The position numbers and the translations under genes were made by a program. This document shows, piece after piece, positions 42,497 to 50,296 of a stretch of 64,000 nucleotides of DNA. Source of the DNA: Streptomyces fumanus (lineage in GTDB: Bacteria; Actinomycetota; Actinomycetes; Streptomycetales; Streptomycetaceae). Below the pieces are notes generated by a model, which was not told where the DNA came from, did not search any database, and saw nothing but the letters and a program-made list of their open reading frames with translations. The number at the start of each line of letters is the position of its first letter. Within the stretch, counting starts at the first letter, position 1. The stretch is taken from positions 62,001 to 126,000 of the forward strand of contig NZ_BNBI01000011.1 in assembly GCF_014655295.1 (NCBI RefSeq). The letters run 5' to 3'.

Positions 42497-42739
42497 TTAC
42501 GCGCCGATCTTCTGCTTCACCTGCGCCAGCGACGGGTTCGTCAGCGTCGAACCGTCGGGGAACAGCACCGTCGGCACCGTCTGGTTCCCGCCGTTCGCCT
42601 TCTCCACGAACGCGGCGGACTCCGGGTCCTGCTCGATGTTGATCTCGGTGTACGCGATGCCCTCGCGGTCCATCTGGCTCTTCAGCCGACGGCAGTATCC
42701 GCACCACGTGGTGCTGTACATCGTCACAGTGCCCGGCAT
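42497..42739 (-). CDS. mrx1: Mycoredoxin (glutaredoxin-like)
   Basis: 80 residues, ATG at 42739 with AAGGAG upstream. The active site WCGYCRRLK and the cis-Pro segment TVPTVLFPDG fit mycoredoxin-1, which reduces mycothiol-protein mixed disulfides in actinobacteria. Located back to back with uvrD2, as I recall for Mycobacterium as well. WblC, two genes away, is itself a redox-sensitive Fe-S protein, so the cluster joins redox and antibiotic stress genes. Confidence 0.92.
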   Translation of the reverse strand: MPGTVTMYSTTWCGYCRRLKSQMDREGIAYTEINIEQDPESAAFVEKANGGNQTVPTVLFPDGSTLTNPSLAQVKQKIGA

Positions 42740-42973
42740 GTCTCTCGCGCTCCTTCGGCGGCTCGGGGAATCCGTGTTGCTCGCACCAGGGCAACGTCCG
42801 CGACGGCGCACCCATTCCCACCCGGGGGCGCGACCCCCTGCCGAACCCGCGCCCCCGCCCCGCCCGGCCCGCACCACCGCTGTCCGCCCACACCTCCCGC
42901 ATTAGTACGACTATCAGGGCCCGCCTGTGGACAACCGACGCAGCCGCCTCCCGCGACCTGGCAGCATGGCTGT

Positions 42974-45175
42974 GTGACAGCAGCAACGCACTCCTCCCTC
43001 TTCCCGCAGGTACCGGACTCGGCCGACGCGGTGCTCGACGGGCTCGACCCCGAGCAGCGCGAAGTGGCCACCGCCCTGCGCGGACCGGTGTGCGTGCTGG
43101 CCGGCGCCGGCACCGGCAAGACCCGGGCGATCACCCACCGCATCGCCTACGGCGTACGCGCCGGCATCCTCCAGCCGAGCAGCGTCCTCGCCGTCACCTT
43201 CACCAACCGCGCCGCCGGGGAGATGCGCGGTCGGCTGCGCCAGCTCGGCGCCGTCGGCGTCCAGGCCCGCACCTTCCACTCGGCCGCCCTGCGCCAGCTC
43301 CAGTACTTCTGGCCGAAAGCGATCGGCGGCCCCATGCCCCGGCTCGTCGACCGCAAGATCCAGTTGGTCGCGGACGCGGCCGCCGCCTGCCGCATCCGCC
43401 TCGACCGGGGCGAGCTGCGGGACGTCACCGCCGAGATCGAGTGGTCCAAGGTCACCCAGACCGTCCCCGCCGACTACGCCCTCGCCGCGGCCAAGGCCGG
43501 CCGCGAGGCCCCCCGCGACCCCGCCGAGATCGCCCAGCTCTACTCCGCCTACGAGGACCTCAAGCGCGGCCGGGGCGTCATCGACTTCGAGGACGTCCTG
43601 CTGCTCACCGTCGCCGTCCTCCAGGACCGGCGGGACGTGGCCGAACAGGTCCGCGCCCAGTACCAGCACTTCGTGGTCGACGAGTACCAGGACGTCAGCC
43701 CCCTCCAGCAGCGGCTGCTGGACCTGTGGCTCGGCGACCGCGACGACCTCTGCGTGGTCGGCGACGCCAGCCAGACCATCTACTCGTTCACGGGAGCAAC
43801 CGCCGACCACCTGCTCGACTTCCGCACCCGCCACCCCGGCGCCACCGTCGTCAAGCTGGTCCGCGACTACCGCTCCACCCCCCAGGTCGTCCACCTCGCC
43901 AACGGACTGCTCGCCCAGGCCCGGGGCCGCGCCGCCGACCACCGCCTGGAGCTGATCTCCCAGCGCCCCGCCGGCCCCGAGCCCGTCTACACCGAGTACA
44001 CCGACGAGCCCGCCGAGGCCGAGGGCGCCGCCCGCCGTATCCGCGAACTGATCGACTCCGGCGTCCCGGCCGCCGAGATAGCCGTCCTCTTCCGCACCAA
44101 CTCCCAGTCCGAGACCTACGAGCAGGCCCTCTCCGACGCCGGGGTGCCCTACCAGTTGCGCGGCGCGGAGCGGTTCTTCGACCGCCCCGAGGTGCGCAAG
44201 GCCCACACGGCACTGCGCGCCGCGGCCCGCTTCGGCGGCAACGACGCCCTCCTCGACGACACCGCCGACCTGCCCGCCCAGGTGCGCGCCGTGCTGTCGG
44301 GGGAGGGCTGGACGCCCCAGCCCCCGGCCGGGTCGGGTGCCGTCCGGGAGCGCTGGGAGTCACTGGCCGCGCTGGTGAACCTCGCGCGGGACTTCGCCGC
44401 CGCCCGGCCCGGCACGACCCTCGGCGACCTCGTCGCGGAACTCGACGAGCGGGCGAGCGCCCAGCACGCCCCGACCGTGCAGGGCGTCACCCTCGCCTCC
44501 CTGCACTCCGCCAAGGGACTCGAATGGGACGTCGTCTTCCTGGTCGGCCTCGCCGAGGGAATGATGCCGATCACCTACGCAAAGACCGACGAGCAGATAG
44601 AAGAGGAACGCCGTCTCCTCTACGTGGGCGTCACCCGTGCGCGCGAACGCCTGCACCTGTCCTGGGCGCTGTCCCGCGCACCCGGCGGCCGGCCCAACCG
44701 GCGGCCCAGCCGGTTTCTCGACGGACTGCGCCCCGGCTCGGGCGGCCCGGCCGGCCGCGCGGCGGCGGGCGCCGCGGGAGGGGTGGAGCGCGGCTTCGGG
44801 GGCACCGCGGCGGGCGCCCCCGCCCCGCGGCGCACCCGGCGCTCCCCGGCCCGCTGCCGGGTCTGCGGCCGGGCGCTCACCGACGGCGGCGAGCTGAAGC
44901 TGCTGCGCTGCGAGGACTGCCCCTCCGACATGGACGAGGGCGTCTACGAGCGGTTGCGCGCGTGGCGTGCGGTCCAGGCCCGGCGCAGCGGACAGCCGGC
45001 CTTCTGCGTCTTCACCGACAAGACACTGATGGCGATCGCCGAGACCGTCCCCGAGGACGAGCACGAGCTGGCCCGCGTCCCGGGCGTCGGAGCACGCAAG
45101 ACAAACCGCTACGGAGCCGATGTTCTGGCCATCTGTGCAGGTCAAGAGGTCGACTACGGAGACACGGACGACTGA
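42974..45175 (+). CDS. uvrD2: UvrD2-type DNA helicase with HRDC domain
   Basis: 733 residues, GTG at 42974. Superfamily 1 motifs: VLAGAGTGKTRAITHRIAYG, VVDEYQDVSPLQQR, GDASQTIYSFTGA, SLHSAKGLEWDVVF and YVGVTRARERL. A tetracysteine zinc-like knot links the motor to the tail: CRVCGRAL ... CEDCP (about 626-650). The last 75 residues are an HRDC domain (PEDEHELARVPGVGARKTNRY). The combination matches mycobacterial UvrD2, where the Cys4 knot is needed for unwinding. Role: DNA repair and replication-associated unwinding. Confidence 0.93.
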   Translation: MTAATHSSLFPQVPDSADAVLDGLDPEQREVATALRGPVCVLAGAGTGKTRAITHRIAYGVRAGILQPSSVLAVTFTNRAAGEMRGRLRQLGAVGVQARTFHSAALRQLQYFWPKAIGGPMPRLVDRKIQLVADAAAACRIRLDRGELRDVTAEIEWSKVTQTVPADYALAAAKAGREAPRDPAEIAQLYSAYEDLKRGRGVIDFEDVLLLTVAVLQDRRDVAEQVRAQYQHFVVDEYQDVSPLQQRLLDLWLGDRDDLCVVGDASQTIYSFTGATADHLLDFRTRHPGATVVKLVRDYRSTPQVVHLANGLLAQARGRAADHRLELISQRPAGPEPVYTEYTDEPAEAEGAARRIRELIDSGVPAAEIAVLFRTNSQSETYEQALSDAGVPYQLRGAERFFDRPEVRKAHTALRAAARFGGNDALLDDTADLPAQVRAVLSGEGWTPQPPAGSGAVRERWESLAALVNLARDFAAARPGTTLGDLVAELDERASAQHAPTVQGVTLASLHSAKGLEWDVVFLVGLAEGMMPITYAKTDEQIEEERRLLYVGVTRARERLHLSWALSRAPGGRPNRRPSRFLDGLRPGSGGPAGRAAAGAAGGVERGFGGTAAGAPAPRRTRRSPARCRVCGRALTDGGELKLLRCEDCPSDMDEGVYERLRAWRAVQARRSGQPAFCVFTDKTLMAIAETVPEDEHELARVPGVGARKTNRYGADVLAICAGQEVDYGDTDD

Positions 45176-45187
45176 TCCCAACTCATC

Positions 45188-45228
45188 GAAAAAATAGTTT
45201 GCGCACGCCCCGGGAATCCCCATAGGTT
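45188..45228 (+). promoter_or_regulatory. Candidate WblC-dependent promoter of the wblC operon
   Basis: GAAAAAATAG directly precedes a TTTGCG -35 box (45198-45203), with a TAGGTT -10 (45223-45228) 19 bases on. An AT-rich block just upstream of -35 is the known recognition feature of WhiB7/WblC-activated promoters. Its position predicts a leader of about 600 bases and auto-activation. Confidence 0.55.
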
Positions 45229-45339
45229 CTTGCACACGGAGACGGCAGCCTTCCCGGAGGCACTGAATCCGTGTTGTACTTGCATATCCGCGGACCGGTT
45301 CACCCCGGTCCCCCGAGACGCCGAGAGGAGGCGAGTCCA

Positions 45340-45660
45340 GTGGCCACCATCATCACCAGCTCCACCGTGAAAATGACCGATCGCTCGACCGTCTCCCTGT
45401 GCATCCTCGGCGCCTCCGACCTGGGCACCGGTCTGTCCGGCATTCCCGCCGTGCGTCCGGCGTCCTCCGTTGCCCCCGCGGGCCTTCCCGTCCGTGAGCG
45501 CAATGAGCGACCGACCAAGGCACTGGAAGCGGCAGTAGTGGCACAGGCCCGGGCCTATGCCTTTGCGGCGACCGGTGCCGGATTCCGGAAGCAGCAGACG
45601 ACGCAGCACCACCTGATGTGGGCCTTCCGTGGGCCAGAACCCTGGAGTGATCCAGCCTGA
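45340..45660 (+). CDS. wblC upstream ORF, 106 aa
   Basis: 106 residues from GTG 45340 with GAGAGGAGG about 8 bases upstream (GTG 45271 is in frame but lacks a site). The N-terminus VATIITSSTVKMTDRSTVSL is one I recall as conserved upstream of wblC in other streptomycetes. No domain is recognised. Its stop is 23 bases before the attenuator hairpin, so ribosome position on this ORF can affect folding of the leader. In whiB7/wblC loci a uORF with a terminator is known to mediate antibiotic-responsive attenuation. Whether the peptide itself has a function is open. Confidence 0.7.
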   Translation: MATIITSSTVKMTDRSTVSLCILGASDLGTGLSGIPAVRPASSVAPAGLPVRERNERPTKALEAAVVAQARAYAFAATGAGFRKQQTTQHHLMWAFRGPEPWSDPA

Positions 45661-45683
45661 TCGCCGATCAGGCCGGCGCCTTC

Positions 45684-45718
45684 AGGGCCGCGGAACCCCA
45701 TCCGGGATCCGCGGCCCT
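45684..45718 (+). terminator. Attenuator hairpin in the wblC leader
   Basis: AGGGCCGCGGA (45684-45694) pairs with TCCGCGGCCCT (45708-45718), followed by TCTGTTTGT. It lies between the uORF stop and the wblC start and would terminate transcription before wblC unless an alternative structure forms. Confidence 0.7.
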
Positions 45719-45836
45719 TCTGTTTGTCCCCAGAACGGGACGGCAGAGCGAAGGGGCCTCGGGACACAACACAAGAGCCCGGTACCAAGCCGCCCCCGGC
45801 CGACCGGCCGGAACGACCAGACGAGGAAGACGACCC

Positions 45837-46205
45837 GTGCAACTCGAAGCGCACGTCCCGTCCGTACCGCCTTCCGACACGATCCCCAAGCCTGTCCCCA
45901 CGGAGGACCCGACCTTGACCCCGCTCACCGCGCTCACCGCGCTCGACGACGCCATCGAGAACCTCGGCGTACCCGTCCCGTGCCGCTCCTACGACCCGGA
46001 GGTCTTCTTCGCCGAGTCGCCCGCGGACGTGGAGTACGCCAAGTCCCTCTGCCGCACCTGCCCGCTGATCGAGGCTTGCCTCGCCGGCGCCAAGGAACGG
46101 CGTGAGCCCTGGGGCGTCTGGGGCGGCGAGCTGTTCGTCCAGGGTGTCGTCGTCGCCCGGAAGCGGCCGCGCGGCCGCCCGCGCAAGAACCCGGTCACGG
46201 CATGA
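45837..46205 (+). CDS. wblC: WblC/WhiB7 transcription factor
   Basis: 122 residues, GTG at 45837 with GAGGAAG upstream. The WhiB signature is complete: first Cys in VPCRSYDPEVFF, then CRTCPLIEAC, which bind a 4Fe-4S cluster. GVWGGE is the turn that contacts the principal sigma factor, and a C-terminal AT-hook (RPRGRPRKN) marks the WhiB7/WblC subtype. It activates intrinsic resistance genes when translation is inhibited. The start of the next small gene overlaps its stop (ATGA at 46202). Confidence 0.95.
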   Translation: MQLEAHVPSVPPSDTIPKPVPTEDPTLTPLTALTALDDAIENLGVPVPCRSYDPEVFFAESPADVEYAKSLCRTCPLIEACLAGAKERREPWGVWGGELFVQGVVVARKRPRGRPRKNPVTA

Positions 46206-46525
46206 AAACCACCGGAACGATCGACCGTCCCCTCACGTACGACCCCAAGAAGCAGGCCCCGATGAAGCCGTCCACCCACGAGCCCCTCAGCTCCGCGCCC
46301 GAAGACCTCACCACCAGTGGTGCGAACGACTCGCGCCAGAACAGGACCCGAGAGATGCAACTCATCCAAGAAGCCCTGGCACGTGCGCATATGCACGAGC
46401 AACTGCGGCAGGCGGAGCGGGAGCGCCGGGCCATGCGCCTGGCCACCGCCCGCCGGATGCAGCGCCGGGCGGAGCGCGCCTCGATGCGTGCCCGCCGGGC
46501 GCTCGCCATGGCCGTCATGCAGTAA
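46202..46525 (+). CDS. Small basic helical protein coupled to wblC
   Basis: 107 residues if the ATG at 46202, overlapping the wblC TGA, is used. An internal ATG at 46355 preceded by GAGAG gives a 56-residue form (MQLIQEALARAHMHEQLRQ). The C-terminal half is a long, highly charged helix (RRAMRLATARRMQRRAERAS) ending ALAMAVMQ. The N-terminal half is low-complexity. The helix may bind nucleic acid or partner with WblC; neither is shown. No family assignment. Confidence 0.6.
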   Translation: MKTTGTIDRPLTYDPKKQAPMKPSTHEPLSSAPEDLTTSGANDSRQNRTREMQLIQEALARAHMHEQLRQAERERRAMRLATARRMQRRAERASMRARRALAMAVMQ

Positions 46526-46588
46526 CCACCACACCCGAAGCGGTGGCCTCCCGGCCCGCACTCGAGCCACGGGAGGCGAAGCTCTCCT

Positions 46589-46625
46589 CGCGGGGGCCGG
46601 TCCGACCAGCGGACCGGCCCCCGCG
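46589..46625. terminator. Perfect 16-bp hairpin terminator
   Basis: CGCGGGGGCCGGTCCG (46589-46604) and its exact complement (46610-46625) around ACCAG. Between the wblC operon and the convergent ABC1 kinase gene (stop at 46651). Confidence 0.85.
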
Positions 46626-46650
46626 GCGCGTCCCCGCCTCCGCGCCGCGC

Positions 46651-48024
46651 TCACGCCTCCGCGGCGGGTTCCGCCTCCTCCACCGGCAGCGGCTCCTCGA
46701 CGAACCCGGGCAGCCACTCCTCCAGCTCGTCGCGCAGCCGCACCGTCGCCCCCAACTGGCACAGCACGCCGATCGTGCTCAGGGTGACCCGGTGGATCAG
46801 CAGATAGGCCGGCGGCAGATTGAGCTGCTTGGCCAACTGGTACGCCGGGGAGCGGATGTCCCCGATGCGGGCGGCCTGGCTGCGCATCCAGCCCCGGGTG
46901 AAGGTGAACGCGTCCACCCGGGCCGGTTCGATGATCGGCAGCAGATAGTCCAGGACCGCGTCGGGGTCCAGCTCTATCGACTCCTTGACGAAGCCCTCCT
47001 CGCGGAGCTGCTCGTAGACGGTCTCCGCGTCCCCGTCCAGGGTCAGGCGCAGACAGGTGCCGATGGTGTCCGGCAGGCCGCCCGGGAGCCGGTCGACCGT
47101 GCCGAAGTCCAGTACGCCCAGCCGCCAGTCGTCCTCGCCGGCCGGGCCGCCGGGCAGCAGCCGGAAGTTGCCCGGGTGCGGGTCGGCGTGCAGCAGGCCG
47201 GTGCGGGCGGGACCGGAGAAGAGGAAGTGGGCCAGGAGCTGACCGGCCCGGTCGCGCTGCTGCGGGGTGCCGTCGGCGATGATCTCCGACAGCGGGATGC
47301 CGTCGATCCACTCGGTGACCAGGACCTGCTCGCGCTGGTGGACCACGGCCGGCACCACGATGTCCGGGTCGGCCGCGAACTCCTCCGCGTGCGCCCCCTG
47401 GGCCTGCGCCTCCAGGCCGTAGTCCAGCTCCTCCGAGACCCGGTCCCTCAGCTCCGCGATCAGCGGTTTGACGTCCAGGCCGGGGACCAGCGGGCCCAGC
47501 AGCCGGGCGAAGCGGCTGAGCTGGCCGAGGTCCGACAGCAGGGCCTCGCCGGCGCCCGGGTACTGCACCTTGACCGCGACCTCGCGGCCGTCGTGCCACA
47601 CGGCCCGGTGCACCTGGCCGATCGAGGCCGCGGCGGCGGGCTTGTCGTCGAACTCCTGGAACAGCTCCGGCCAGTCCTCGCCGAGCCGCTCCGCGAGCAC
47701 GGCGTGGACCGTGCGCGTCGGCATCGGCGGGGCGGCCTCCTGCAGCTTGGTCAGCGCAGCCCGGTAGGGACCGGCGATCTCCTCCGGCAGGGCCGACTCG
47801 AAGACCGAGAGGGCCTGGCCGAACTTCATGGCGCCGCCCTTCAGCTCGCCGAGCACCTTGAACAACTGCTCGGCGGTGCGCTGCTGCACCTGCTGGCCGA
47901 CGAGCTCGGCGGACTCGCCGACGATCCGCTTGCCGAGTCCCCAGGTCGCCCGTCCGGCGAAGCCGAGCGGGAGCGCGGCGAGTTTGGCGGTCCGGGTGAC
48001 CGCCTTCCGGGGAAGATCAGACAT
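46651..48024 (-). CDS. ABC1/UbiB-family atypical kinase
   Basis: 457 residues, ATG at 48024 with TTGGAGGG upstream. Diagnostic ABC1 motifs: KFGQALSVFES (KxGQ), the Ala-rich AAAASIGQVH loop, VAVKVQYP (Lys), LLHADPHPGN, and GVLDFGTVDRLP. UbiB/ADCK kinases regulate isoprenoid quinone synthesis by ATPase activity; in Streptomyces (menaquinone) the target is unclear. Its start overlaps the stop of the E1-like gene by 8 bases, so the two are cotranslated. Confidence 0.9.
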   Translation of the reverse strand: MSDLPRKAVTRTAKLAALPLGFAGRATWGLGKRIVGESAELVGQQVQQRTAEQLFKVLGELKGGAMKFGQALSVFESALPEEIAGPYRAALTKLQEAAPPMPTRTVHAVLAERLGEDWPELFQEFDDKPAAAASIGQVHRAVWHDGREVAVKVQYPGAGEALLSDLGQLSRFARLLGPLVPGLDVKPLIAELRDRVSEELDYGLEAQAQGAHAEEFAADPDIVVPAVVHQREQVLVTEWIDGIPLSEIIADGTPQQRDRAGQLLAHFLFSGPARTGLLHADPHPGNFRLLPGGPAGEDDWRLGVLDFGTVDRLPGGLPDTIGTCLRLTLDGDAETVYEQLREEGFVKESIELDPDAVLDYLLPIIEPARVDAFTFTRGWMRSQAARIGDIRSPAYQLAKQLNLPPAYLLIHRVTLSTIGVLCQLGATVRLRDELEEWLPGFVEEPLPVEEAEPAAEA

Positions 48025-49279
48025 GCGCCCTCCAAGTCCCAGCAGGCCGCGCCGTGCCCGCCTTGCGGCGGGGTACCGCTGACAGCCGTTGCCCAGCCAT
48101 TGTCGCGCGCCGCCGCCCGTTCTCGGAGGTGTGTCCGCGCACACCTTCGTTCCCGTCCTCGTCGCGCTGCGGTTCGACGTTCCGTTCGGCGGGGCGCCGG
48201 GCGGCCGAGCACGGGCACGCGGGGTGGGCCGGGACCGGCCGCGCGTGCCAGTGCAGGCCGGGCAGCGAGACCTCCCAGCGGGCATCGGCGACGGACGGGT
48301 CGTGCCCGTCGAGGAACGCCAGTGCGTGGGCCGCCGCCAGCCCGGCGACGGTGGTGGCCAGCGCCAGGTCGCAGGGCCGCACCCGGGGCTGCCGGCCGGA
48401 GCGCCACTGGGCGACCAGCCGCGGCCAGGTCGGGTCCCGGTCGGCACGGTCCTCCTGGAGGCAGCCCGCGCAGGCCGTCTCACCGGGCAGGACGAAGGGC
48501 CCGACCACACCGGTGCCCTCGACCACCCCGGCGTACAGATGGGGCGTACCGGAGGCCATCAGGGGTTCGGCGGCGGACGGCGGGGGTGCGTGCACGGCGA
48601 CGTCGTCGCGCGGGGCGAGGACCACCAGGGAGAAGCCGGAGCCGCCGTCCTCGGGCGGGACCGCCGGACCGCGGCGGGGCGGACGGCCCGGGGCGGCCCG
48701 GCGGGCGGCCCGCCGGGCCGACTCGTCCCTGCGGTCCCCGACGGACTCGGCGGGCAGCCCGCCGGGGGAGAGATCCCAGGGTTCGACACAGCCGCCGTCG
48801 CGCACGTCGACCTCGCCGACCCCGGCCGCCGACAGCAGCGAGGCCAGCACCGCACCGACCCGGCCCGCGCCTCTGACCTGCACGCGCTGCGCCCCGCGGG
48901 CCGCCAGGCGGCCGATCGCCTCGCCCGGCCCGGCGGTCGTCAGCGACAGCGAGGCCAGGTCCGGGCGGAGCCGGTCCAGGACGTCCTTCTTCTGCCGGAG
49001 GGCGTCGGCGGCCGGACCGCCGCCCCGGGAGTCGTCGAGGAGCCCGGCCCCCGCCAGCCGCTCCAGCAGCGCGTCCACATGGCCGTCCGGCAGGTCCATG
49101 CGGCGCCCCTCCTCCCGCAGCAGCGCCACTCCCCGGGTGCCGTTGAGCAGCTCCAGGAAGCTGCCCGTCGCGGTGTCCAGCGGCCCCAGCGTCAGCGCGT
49201 GCGCCGGTGCCATGCCGAACTGGACGGTCTTCAGGTCGCGCCAGCCGCGCCGCAGCGCGGGTTTCACCATCGGATGCAT
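48017..49279 (-). CDS. Orphan E1-like (ThiF fold) protein with RRE-like N-terminus
   Basis: 420 residues, ATG at 49279 with GGGGGA 7 bases upstream. Residues about 1-95 look like a winged-helix PqqD/RRE domain (KTVQFGMAPAHALTLGPLD, then FLELLNGTRGVALLREEG and LLERLAGAGLLDD). A ThiF-type Rossmann core follows: VRGAGRVGAVLASLLSAAG, then PFVLPGETACAGC and HPACPC giving a CxxC pair set for zinc. This is the layout of the C-protein in thiazole/oxazole peptide pathways, but no YcaO enzyme or precursor gene is nearby. A Pro/Gly/Arg-rich insert lies around residues 195-225. Role unknown; coupled to the ABC1 kinase. Confidence 0.72.
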   Translation of the reverse strand: MHPMVKPALRRGWRDLKTVQFGMAPAHALTLGPLDTATGSFLELLNGTRGVALLREEGRRMDLPDGHVDALLERLAGAGLLDDSRGGGPAADALRQKKDVLDRLRPDLASLSLTTAGPGEAIGRLAARGAQRVQVRGAGRVGAVLASLLSAAGVGEVDVRDGGCVEPWDLSPGGLPAESVGDRRDESARRAARRAAPGRPPRRGPAVPPEDGGSGFSLVVLAPRDDVAVHAPPPSAAEPLMASGTPHLYAGVVEGTGVVGPFVLPGETACAGCLQEDRADRDPTWPRLVAQWRSGRQPRVRPCDLALATTVAGLAAAHALAFLDGHDPSVADARWEVSLPGLHWHARPVPAHPACPCSAARRPAERNVEPQRDEDGNEGVRGHTSENGRRRATMAGQRLSAVPRRKAGTARPAGTWRAHV

Positions 49280-49548
49280 GACAGGTCCCCCGTACGTGGT
49301 CGTACTCCCGTGCGTCGGCCCGGACGGTCGTGGCGGGGCCGGCGCAGCCAGCATGCACGGTCGCGGCGCCGGGTGCGGAACGTTGTCCACAGGCAGTGGA
49401 TGCTTGTCGTACTAATGCCACCGCCTCATGCCGCCGCGGCCGGCTCCGGTGACTGTGCGGTCGTACAAATCGGACGCCGGGTGATGGCGTCGTATCCAAC
49501 CGCCCCGGAGTCGGGACTTCTCCCGTGCGCAGCGGGTAACGTCGGGGC

Positions 49549-50145
49549 GTGTCCGCCGACCCACTGCACCGCGCCGGAACGCCACCGCGCGTGCCGACGA
49601 GTCCGCCGAGCGGCGGCTCGGGCACGAGCGCGATCGAGGTCCGCAGAAGCACCCGTCGACGCAGGACGGTCTCCGCGTACCGCGAGGGCGATCGCACCGT
49701 CGTGCTGATCCCCGCCCGGATGTCCGAGGCGGAGGAGCAGCGCTGGGTGAGCGTCATGCTCGACAAGCTGGCCGCCCAGGAGAGCAAACGGGTCCTCGGC
49801 GACACCGAGCTGGCCGAGCGCGCCGAGCGGCTGTCCGCCCAGTACTTCCAGGGCCGCGCGCGGCCCAGCTCGGTGCGCTGGGTCACCAACCAGAACACGC
49901 GCTGGGGCTCCTGCACCCCCGCCGAGGGCAGCATCCGGCTGTCGCACCGCCTCCAGGGCATGCCCGAGTACGTCGTCGACTACGTCCTCCTGCACGAGCT
50001 GGCGCACCTGCTGGTGCCCGGGCACGGCCCCCGCTTCTGGCGGCTGCTGGACGCCTATCCGCGCACCGAGCGGGCCCGGGGGTACCTCGAAGGGGTGGTC
50101 GCCGCGGACCGGCTGCCGCAGGTGCCCGGCGCCCGCGAGCGGTAG
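49549..50145 (+). CDS. YgjP-like (M48-type) metallopeptidase domain protein
   Basis: 198 residues, GTG at 49549. The conserved YgjP/WLM-type segments are NQNTRWGSCTPAEGSIRLS, then YVVDYVLLHELAHLLVPGHG, which holds the HExxH zinc site, and FWRLLDAYPRTERARG. No signal peptide; a cytosolic metallopeptidase or, as proposed for this family, a nuclease-associated protein. Divergent from the E1-like gene. Confidence 0.85.
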   Translation: MSADPLHRAGTPPRVPTSPPSGGSGTSAIEVRRSTRRRRTVSAYREGDRTVVLIPARMSEAEEQRWVSVMLDKLAAQESKRVLGDTELAERAERLSAQYFQGRARPSSVRWVTNQNTRWGSCTPAEGSIRLSHRLQGMPEYVVDYVLLHELAHLLVPGHGPRFWRLLDAYPRTERARGYLEGVVAADRLPQVPGARER

Positions 50146-50218
50146 CGGACGCCGCCCGGGGACCGTCCCCACGCGTGCGTGCGGCACGGCCGGACGGAGG
50201 TTCTGTACCGGGTCCGTA

Positions 50219-50238
50219 CCGACATCGGCCGATGTCGG
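50219..50238. promoter_or_regulatory. Perfect 20-bp palindrome before the TerD-AIM24 operon
   Basis: CCGACATCGGCCGATGTCGG is its own reverse complement. It lies 59 bases upstream of the TerD-AIM24 start and 74 bases after the YgjP gene stop. As DNA it is a good dimer-binding site; as RNA a hairpin followed by ACTTTG could terminate the upstream gene. Confidence 0.5.
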
Positions 50239-50296
50239 ACTTTGCGGTTAGCCTGGCGCGACGCACTCACATCAGGGACGGGGGACGGTCGTACGC

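Noticed and set aside
42914..44206. A 430-codon minus-strand frame over uvrD2
   Set aside because: Gly/Val/Leu/Asp-rich without motifs; uvrD2 on the other strand is unambiguous.
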